Position numbers and translations under genes: made by a program. Shown here piece by piece: positions 49,096 through 53,704 of a stretch of DNA of 53,704 nucleotides (positions are counted from its first letter, which is position 1; every line of letters begins with the position of its first letter). The notes under the pieces were generated by a model. The model did no database searches, had not been told where the DNA came from, and worked only from the letters and a program-made list of their open reading frames with translations. Origin of the DNA: Lachnospiraceae bacterium UBA5899 (lineage in GTDB: Bacteria; Bacillota; Clostridia; Lachnospirales; Lachnospiraceae). Location of the stretch: positions 8,643 through 62,346 of the forward strand of contig DJEL01000032.1 of NCBI GenBank assembly GCA_002432425.1, given 5' to 3'.

Positions 49096-50385
49096 ATGTT
49101 TGCTGACAGAGCTACTATTTATGTAAGAAGTGGAAAAGGCGGAGACGGCCATGTCTCCTTCCGAAGAGAAAAATATGTACCCGACGGCGGTCCCGACGGC
49201 GGTGACGGCGGTCGCGGCGGCGATGTTATTTTTCAGGTGGACGAAGGATTAAATACCCTGACGGATTTCCGGCATATCCGCAAATACCAGGCACAGGACG
49301 GAGAGCCCGGCGGCAAAAAAAACTGCCGCGGCAAGAATGGTTCTGACATTATCATCAAAGTACCTGCCGGCACCGTTATCAAGGAAGCAAATTCCGGCAA
49401 GGTTATCACGGACATGTCCGGCGACAACAAGCGTATTGTGCTTTTAACCGGCGGCCGCGGCGGAAACGGCAATCAGCATTATGCCACCCCCACCATGCAG
49501 GCGCCCAAATATGCACAGCCCGGCCAGCCCGCCAAGGAGCTGACGCTGCAGTTGGAGTTAAAGGTCATTGCCGATGTGGGTCTGGTCGGTTTCCCCAATG
49601 TAGGAAAATCCACCTTTTTATCTCGCGTAACCAATGCCCGTCCCAAGATAGCCAACTATCATTTCACCACCTTAAATCCCAACCTCGGTGTTGTGGATTT
49701 TGAAGACGGCGACGGTTTTGTCATCGCCGATATTCCTGGTCTGATAGAAGGGGCTTCCGAAGGTGTGGGACTCGGCTATGAGTTTCTTCGCCACATCGAA
49801 AGAACCAAGGTCATGATTCACATGGTGGATGCAGCCGGTTCTGAAGGACGTGACCCCATTGCGGATATTTACGCCATCAACAAGGAGCTTACCGCCTACA
49901 ACGAAGAAATTGCCCACAGACCGCAGGTTATCGCAGCCAATAAAACCGACCTGATTTACGAGGGTGAAAACGAAATCGTAGAAAAGCTCCGCAAGGAATT
50001 TGAACCGCAGGGCATGAAGGTATTCCCCATTTCCGCAGTCAGCGGCAAGGGTGTCAAAGAGCTTCTTTATTATGTAAGAGAAGAGCTCCGCGGACTGGAT
50101 GAAAAGCCCATTGTCTTTGAACAGGAGTATTTCCCCGATGAAATGCTGCTTACCGGGGACGAGCCTTATACCGTTACCTACGATGAAGAAACCGGCGAAT
50201 ACGTGGTGGAAGGCCCCCGTATTGAGAAAATGCTGGGTTATACCAATCTGGAAAGCGAAAAGGGCTTTGTATTCTTCCAGAACTTCTTAAAAGAAAACGG
50301 TATTTTACAGGAACTGATTGACATGGGTATTCAGGAGGGCGATACAGTCCGTATGTATGGTCTTTCCTTTGATTATTACAAGTAG
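49096..50385 (+). CDS. obg: GTPase Obg (CgtA)
   Basis: 429 residues from ATG 49096; MFADRATIYVRSGKGGDGHV is the normal Obg start, so the frame upstream to TTG 49066 is not used. A glycine-rich Obg fold (about 1-158) precedes a G domain with GFPNVGKST (about 166-174), DIPGLIEGA (about 212-220) and NKTD. A C-terminal OCT domain (about 345-429), typical of Gram-positive Obg, ends the protein. Obg acts in 50S assembly and stress control. The Shine-Dalgarno is poor (GGTG), and a terminator lies just upstream. Confidence 0.96.
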   Translation: MFADRATIYVRSGKGGDGHVSFRREKYVPDGGPDGGDGGRGGDVIFQVDEGLNTLTDFRHIRKYQAQDGEPGGKKNCRGKNGSDIIIKVPAGTVIKEANSGKVITDMSGDNKRIVLLTGGRGGNGNQHYATPTMQAPKYAQPGQPAKELTLQLELKVIADVGLVGFPNVGKSTFLSRVTNARPKIANYHFTTLNPNLGVVDFEDGDGFVIADIPGLIEGASEGVGLGYEFLRHIERTKVMIHMVDAAGSEGRDPIADIYAINKELTAYNEEIAHRPQVIAANKTDLIYEGENEIVEKLRKEFEPQGMKVFPISAVSGKGVKELLYYVREELRGLDEKPIVFEQEYFPDEMLLTGDEPYTVTYDEETGEYVVEGPRIEKMLGYTNLESEKGFVFFQNFLKENGILQELIDMGIQEGDTVRMYGLSFDYYK

Positions 50386-50395
50386 GAGAACGAGT

Positions 50396-50710
50396 ATGAC
50401 AAGTAAAGAACGTGCTTATCTGAAAAGCTTAGCAAGCAATATCGAGCCGTCCTTCCAGGTAGGAAAGTCCAGTCTGACCCCGGAAGTGACCGCATCCATT
50501 GCCGAAGCCTTCAATACGAAGGAAATCGTCAAAATCGCAGTTTTAAAGAACTGCTTTGATGACCCGAAGGAAATTGCTTCCATGATGGCGGAAAGAACCC
50601 ATTCCCAGGTGGTTCAGGTTATCGGCCGTAAAATCGTATTATACAAAGAAAACAAGGACAAAAGCCGCAAAAACGGCAATGCAGCGGCAGAAAAGCAGGC
50701 GGGAAAATAA
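50396..50710 (+). CDS. yhbY: YhbY family RNA-binding protein (CRM domain)
   Basis: 104 residues from ATG 50396 (TAGGAG upstream); the longer frame lies inside obg. MTSKERAYLKSLASNIEPSF and VGKSSLTPEVTASIAEAF (about 22-39) match the CRM/YhbY domain, which binds rRNA during 50S assembly. The C-terminal tail is basic. It sits in the usual place after obg. Confidence 0.94.
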   Translation: MTSKERAYLKSLASNIEPSFQVGKSSLTPEVTASIAEAFNTKEIVKIAVLKNCFDDPKEIASMMAERTHSQVVQVIGRKIVLYKENKDKSRKNGNAAAEKQAGK

Positions 50711-51316
50711 ATGAATACAACGGACATGAGAAAAATCAGAAGGGCAATGGAAAAGACGCTGGACGAAATGCGCTATGAGCATACTCTCGGCGTTGCCTAT
50801 ACTGCTGCAGCGCTTGCCATGCGGTACGGTGCTTCCGTGGAAAATGCCCAGCTTGCAGGTCTTCTGCATGACTGTGCCAAATGCCTGGATGATGACAAAA
50901 AAATTGCAATCTGTGAAAAACACAATATCAGCATTACAGAAGTGGAAAAGAGAAATCCATTCCTTCTGCATGCAAAAGCCGGCAGTTTTCTTGCCATGAA
51001 CAAATACAAAGTGCATGACAGTGATGTAATCAATGCCATATTAAATCATACAACCGGGCGTCCCGGCATGTCTCTTTTGGAAAAAATCATTTTTGTTGCC
51101 GATTATATCGAACCGGGACGTAAAAAAGCCCCCAATCTGGCTGAAATCAGAGAGATGGCTTTTATCAATTTGGACGGGGCAGTGGTGAAAATCCTGAAAG
51201 ACACTCTGGATTACTTAAAGAGTACGCCCGGAGAAATCGACCCCATGACCCAGAAAACGTATGATTATTACTGTGAATTATACAATGCTGCAGTTACTGA
51301 AAAAAAGGAGGACTGA
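50711..51316 (+). CDS. yqeK: HD-domain Ap4A hydrolase YqeK
   Basis: 201 residues beginning directly after the yhbY stop. HD-domain ligands are visible: H24 (in RYEHTLGV), H53-D54 (in LAGLLHDCAK) and a later LNHTTGRPGMS and FVADYIEPGRK (Asp). YqeK of Firmicutes is a symmetrical diadenosine tetraphosphate hydrolase. In most relatives nadD lies between yhbY and yqeK; here yqeK follows yhbY without it. rsfS follows after 3 bases. Confidence 0.92.
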   Translation: MNTTDMRKIRRAMEKTLDEMRYEHTLGVAYTAAALAMRYGASVENAQLAGLLHDCAKCLDDDKKIAICEKHNISITEVEKRNPFLLHAKAGSFLAMNKYKVHDSDVINAILNHTTGRPGMSLLEKIIFVADYIEPGRKKAPNLAEIREMAFINLDGAVVKILKDTLDYLKSTPGEIDPMTQKTYDYYCELYNAAVTEKKED

Positions 51317-51319
51317 ATT

Positions 51320-51679
51320 TTGGATAAAACAAATTCCGCACAGATGGCAAAACTTGCCATAAAGGCACTGGAAGACAAGAAAGCAGAAGATGTCCGTGTC
51401 ATTGATATCAGTGAAATTTCCGTACTGGCAGATTATTTTATCATTGCCAACGGTTCCAATGTAAGTCAGGTACAGGCTATGTCCGATAATGTACAGGAAG
51501 CACTCGGCAGAGCCGGCTACGACTTAAAACAGGTAGAGGGCTATCAGAGCGCCAACTGGATTTTACTGGATTATGGCGACATTATTGTGCATATTTTCGA
51601 TAAGGAAAACCGTCTGTTCTACAATCTGGAAAGAATCTGGAGAGACGGAAAAGCAGTGGACCCGGAAACCCTTTCCTGA
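51320..51679 (+). CDS. rsfS: Ribosomal silencing factor RsfS
   Basis: 119 residues starting at TTG 51320, 8 bases after AAGGAGG. DVRVIDISEISVLADYFIIA (about 19-38) and WILLDYGDIIVHIFDKENR (about 74-92) are the family core. RsfS binds L14 on the 50S subunit and prevents subunit joining in slow growth. It closes the obg-yhbY-yqeK-rsfS run. An inverted repeat (CCGGAAAT 51683-51690 with ATTTCCGG 51713-51720) and then a stronger terminator follow. Confidence 0.95.
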   Translation: MDKTNSAQMAKLAIKALEDKKAEDVRVIDISEISVLADYFIIANGSNVSQVQAMSDNVQEALGRAGYDLKQVEGYQSANWILLDYGDIIVHIFDKENRLFYNLERIWRDGKAVDPETLS

Positions 51680-51765
51680 TATCCGGAAATTGTACGATTT
51701 TAAGCTGTTAATATTTCCGGTGGTTCCTATTTAACAAAAAAACAAGAAAAATCAATTATGTATCC

Positions 51766-51804
51766 AAACGGACGGCGCAATTTTTTTGTTCCGTCCGTTT
51801 TTAT
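51766..51804 (+). terminator. Intrinsic terminator after rsfS, shared intergenic region
   Basis: AAACGGACGG (51766-51775) pairs perfectly with CCGTCCGTTT (51791-51800), with a 15-base loop, followed by TT. The right arm already ends in T, giving a run of five. It stands between two convergent genes and may serve the - strand as well, although the T-run there is poor. Confidence 0.75.
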
Positions 51805-51812
51805 ATTGTAAA

Positions 51813-52022
51813 TTATTCGATGTCACTTTTCAGCTTTCCGAAAAAGGAAACCATATATAATCCGCACAGGCCCACAATTACATAGATAATACGTGAAAGC
51901 CAGGACATATCTCCGAAACAGAATGCCACAAGGTCTAATTTGAACAGGCCTATCAGCCCCCAGTTAATGGCACCGATGATTGTAATCACAAGCGCCGTAA
52001 CATCCAGCCATTTGATTCCCAT
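51813..52022 (-). CDS. DUF378 family small membrane protein
   Basis: 69 residues with two hydrophobic segments (about 8-30 and 42-62). The start MGIKWLDVTALVITIIGAIN followed by WGLIGLF matches DUF378 (B. subtilis YuzA type), a family of unknown function. On the - strand AAGGAGG lies about 8 bases before the ATG. A TATAAT is readable on the - strand at 52075-52070, without a good -35. It is the only - strand gene here and is divergent from livK. Confidence 0.85.
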   Translation of the reverse strand: MGIKWLDVTALVITIIGAINWGLIGLFKLDLVAFCFGDMSWLSRIIYVIVGLCGLYMVSFFGKLKSDIE

Positions 52023-52108
52023 CTTAATTACCTCCTTTTTTTTGTTTAGTATGCAGAAAGAAATTAAAAATTATACTGAAATTGCAAAATAACTTGCAGA
52101 TTATTCTC

Positions 52109-52140
52109 ATATTAAGAAAAATCTTGATTTATTTTAATAT
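52109..52140 (+). promoter_or_regulatory. 32-bp near-palindrome upstream of livK (candidate operator)
   Basis: Bases 52109-52123 pair with 52126-52140: 13 Watson-Crick matches, one G-T and one mismatch, with two bases at the centre. It ends 5 bases before the livK -35. A second, smaller repeat, TGCAA-6-TTGCA, lies at 52083-52098. Both are placed to control livK and perhaps the divergent DUF378 gene. Confidence 0.5.
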
Positions 52141-52144
52141 TCCC

Positions 52145-52173
52145 TTGACCTGAATGGATCATCTGTGTATATT
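52145..52173 (+). promoter_or_regulatory. Sigma-A promoter of the amino-acid-binding protein gene
   Basis: TTGACC (52145-52150), 17 bases and TATATT (52168-52173). The transcript would start near 52180, giving a leader of about 58 bases with AAGGAGG at 52223-52229. Confidence 0.7.
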
Positions 52174-52237
52174 TGTCTGTATTGATTATACAAAAACGGT
52201 AATCGCTTTTGTAACTAATCTGAAGGAGGATAAAATT

Positions 52238-53395
52238 ATGAAGAAAATGAAAAAATTTTTAAGTCTTGCTCTTGCAGGCGCACTGGCAGTTTCCACTCTG
52301 TCCGGCTGTGGCAGTAAAGCATCATCCGACACCTGGAAATTCGGCGGTATCGGTCCCATCACCGGCAGTTACGCACAATACGGTCTCGGATGTAAGAATG
52401 CTATCCAGATTGCAGTTGATGAAATCAACGAAGCCGGCGGTATTAACGGTGTAAAGATTGAATACAAATTTGAAGATGATGAAGTAGATAACGAAAAATC
52501 CGTAAACGCTTACAATGCATTGAAGGACTGGGGCATGAACGTACTCATCGGTTCTACCACCAGCGGTTGTAGCATTGCCGTTTCCGAAAAGACTTCCCAG
52601 GACCACATGTTCCAGATAACTCCTTCTGCATCCAGCGCAGATGCTGTTACAAAGGACAATGTATTTCAGGTCTGCTTTACTGACCCGAACCAGGGTATTG
52701 GTTCCGCAGAATACATCGGTACCCACAACATGGCTTCCAAGGTAGCCGTTATCTATGACAGCTCCGATGTATATTCTTCCGGTATTTATGAGAAGTTTGT
52801 ACAGGAAGCAGCTAACCAGCCTTTTGAAATCGTTTCCGCAGAGGCATTTACAGCTGACAGTAAGACCGACTTCACCGTACAGCTTCAGAAAGCACAGGAA
52901 GCAGGTGCTGAACTCGTATTCTTACCTATTTACTACAGTGAAGCAGCTCTTATTCTTTCCCAGGCAAACACCATGGGATATGCACCTATTTTCTTCGGAT
53001 GTGACGGTATGGACGGTATTCTTACCGGTGTAGAAGGTTTTGATACCTCCTTAGCGGAAGGTGTTATCCTGTTAACACCCTTCGCAGCAGATGCAGCGGA
53101 TGAGAAGACCCAGAACTTCGTAAAAAAATATGAAGAAAAGTACGGAGAAACTCCCAACCAGTTCGCAGCAGATGCTTACGATGCCGTATATGCCGTAAAG
53201 GCAGCTATCGAGCAGAGTGGTGCCACTCCTGAAGACGGTGTATCCGCTATCTGTGACAAGCTGGTTTCCGCAATGACCCAGATTACCTTAGACGGTCTGA
53301 CCGGTGACGGTATGACATGGAGTGCTTCAGGTGAAGTCAACAAAGCTCCCAAGGCTATGAAGATTGTAAACGGCGAGTATTCCTTAATCCAGTAA
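52238..53395 (+). CDS. livK: Branched-chain amino-acid ABC transporter substrate-binding lipoprotein
   Basis: 385 residues from ATG 52238, 8 bases after AAGGAGG; the longer frame to 52154 runs over the promoter. The signal peptide ends in the lipobox LSGC (about 20-23). A type I periplasmic-binding fold follows: FGGIGPITGSYAQYG (about 34-48), AIQIAVDEINEAGGINGVKI (about 53-72) and the ligand-binding IGSTTSGCS and TPSASS segments. It belongs to the LivK/HAAT family that captures Leu, Ile and Val or related amino acids; the exact ligand is not certain. livH follows, after a terminator and a new promoter. Confidence 0.92.
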   Translation: MKKMKKFLSLALAGALAVSTLSGCGSKASSDTWKFGGIGPITGSYAQYGLGCKNAIQIAVDEINEAGGINGVKIEYKFEDDEVDNEKSVNAYNALKDWGMNVLIGSTTSGCSIAVSEKTSQDHMFQITPSASSADAVTKDNVFQVCFTDPNQGIGSAEYIGTHNMASKVAVIYDSSDVYSSGIYEKFVQEAANQPFEIVSAEAFTADSKTDFTVQLQKAQEAGAELVFLPIYYSEAALILSQANTMGYAPIFFGCDGMDGILTGVEGFDTSLAEGVILLTPFAADAADEKTQNFVKKYEEKYGETPNQFAADAYDAVYAVKAAIEQSGATPEDGVSAICDKLVSAMTQITLDGLTGDGMTWSASGEVNKAPKAMKIVNGEYSLIQ

Positions 53396-53415
53396 TCAAA
53401 TTTAAGTAACCAAAG

Positions 53416-53447
53416 AGGGTTGCAGTAGTTCACTGCGACCCTTTTTT
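53416..53447 (+). terminator. Intrinsic terminator after livK
   Basis: AGGGTTGCAGT (53416-53426) pairs with ACTGCGACCCT (53432-53442), 11 bp with one wobble, a 5-base loop and then a run of six T. It should lower permease expression relative to the binding protein. Confidence 0.9.
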
Positions 53448-53487
53448 ACTTTATAAGAGGAAAAGCATTCCGTTTTTCTTCTTATAA

Positions 53488-53510
53488 AATAAAAATGTTT
53501 TATTAAAACA
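53488..53510 (+). repeat. Overlapping AT-rich inverted repeats upstream of livH
   Basis: AATAAAA-ATG-TTTTATT (53488-53504) overlaps TGTTTT-ATT-AAAACA (53496-53510). They lie 23 bases before the livH -35 and could be a regulator site, but AT-rich repeats arise easily by chance. Confidence 0.3.
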
Positions 53511-53532
53511 CAAGGTTTACAGTTATACAAAC

Positions 53533-53561
53533 TTGCACGTTGTGTCGTTTTTTGGTATAAT
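53533..53561 (+). promoter_or_regulatory. Sigma-A promoter of livH
   Basis: TTGCAC (53533-53538), 17 bases and consensus TATAAT (53556-53561). The predicted start is near 53568, about 30 bases before the livH ATG. Confidence 0.7.
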
Positions 53562-53597
53562 GAAACGTCGCTACAAAAAAAGATTGAGGTGTTGCAC

Positions 53598-53704
53598 ATG
53601 GAATTTATTTCTTATTTAATCAAAGGTATTAATTTAGGAAGTGTTTATGCAATCATTGCCCTGGGGTATACCATGGTATACGGTATTGCCAAAATGCTTA
53701 ACTT
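53598..53704 (+). CDS. livH: Branched-chain amino-acid ABC transporter permease LivH (5' part only)
   Basis: The frame starts at ATG 53598 (GAGGTG about 8 bases upstream) and runs off the window end after 35 codons. The N terminus (MEFISYLIKGINLGSVYAII, continuing into ALGYTMVYGI) is the first membrane helix of LivH-type permeases. Its position after livK agrees. livM, livG and livF are presumably beyond the window. Confidence 0.88.
   Translation, partial: MEFISYLIKGINLGSVYAIIALGYTMVYGIAKMLN

Noticed and set aside
49180..49230. Repeated GGCGGT/GACGGC units resembling a short tandem repeat
   Set aside because: They encode the normal glycine-rich Obg fold and are explained by protein sequence.
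1..53704. CRISPR arrays, tRNA or rRNA genes, transposons, prophage, toxin-antitoxin or restriction genes
   Set aside because: I found no spaced direct repeats, cloverleaf-like sequences, transposase, integrase or defence-type proteins. The window is conserved core DNA.

Overview
The window reads as chromosomal core DNA of a Gram-positive, spore-forming Clostridia member, most likely a Lachnospiraceae. The reasons are the sporulation genes yqfC/yqfD beside phoH and ybeY, a complete minCDE set inside a mreBCD-mrdA-rodA cluster, the rplU-prp-rpmA block with an N-terminally extended L27, sepF next to a yggS homologue, and small clostridial families (DUF4321, DUF378, YnzC/DUF896). Base composition looks even and moderate in GC. 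I see no rRNA, tRNA, CRISPR array, insertion sequence, prophage or integron. All genes but one (a DUF378 gene at 51813-52022) lie on the + strand, and no gene-free stretch exceeds about 220 bases.

Layout. 1-7949: rlmH, lgt, an ABC ATPase/permease pair whose permease has a large coiled-coil loop, a pyrimidine-nucleoside phosphorylase, and yqfC-yqfD. 7953-13077: a promoter followed by phoH, a shortened and catalytically degenerate PgpH-like membrane protein, ybeY, a SpoVB/MurJ-type flippase and a membrane-anchored BofC-like protein. 13148-16048: two unrelated FAD-dependent oxidoreductases. 16045-19142: proline synthesis (proB, proA) interleaved with ynzC and 5-formyl-THF cyclo-ligase. 19168-30548: pepT, miaB, a SulP anion transporter, mutS, mutL, miaA and a PLP enzyme of the aluminium-resistance/methionine gamma-lyase family. 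30555-41387: DUF4321, radC, a divergent mreB, mreC, mreD, an enlarged PBP2, minC, minD, minE, rodA, mgsA and a D,D-carboxypeptidase lipoprotein, which together form a cell-shape and division-site operon. 41392-41927: an isolated P-loop protein with its own promoter and terminator. 41994-47253: an orphan HlyD-like protein, a yggS homologue, sepF, aroB, lspA and an RluD-type pseudouridine synthase. 47257-51804: a cytidylate-kinase-like gene, then rplU-prp-rpmA, obg, yhbY, yqeK and rsfS, a ribosome-assembly block. 51813-53704: the DUF378 gene, a branched-chain amino-acid binding lipoprotein and the start of its permease livH.

The genes work mainly in translation and ribosome maturation (rlmH, ybeY, miaA, miaB, rluD, rplU, rpmA, prp, obg, yhbY, rsfS), envelope growth and division (lgt, lspA, mre, mrd, min, rodA, sepF), mismatch repair and sporulation.

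I did not find an obvious new defence or mobile system. The most unusual items are: the orphan P-loop protein at 41467; the pseudo-HD PgpH-like protein at 9041; the MreB homologue with an altered phosphate-binding motif at 31662; a 16-bp RNA stem enclosing the start of the BofC-like gene; complementarity between the rplU promoter spacer and the rplU ribosome-binding site; and a 32-bp palindrome just upstream of the livK promoter. Function statements are family-level recognition by eye, and no database search was run.
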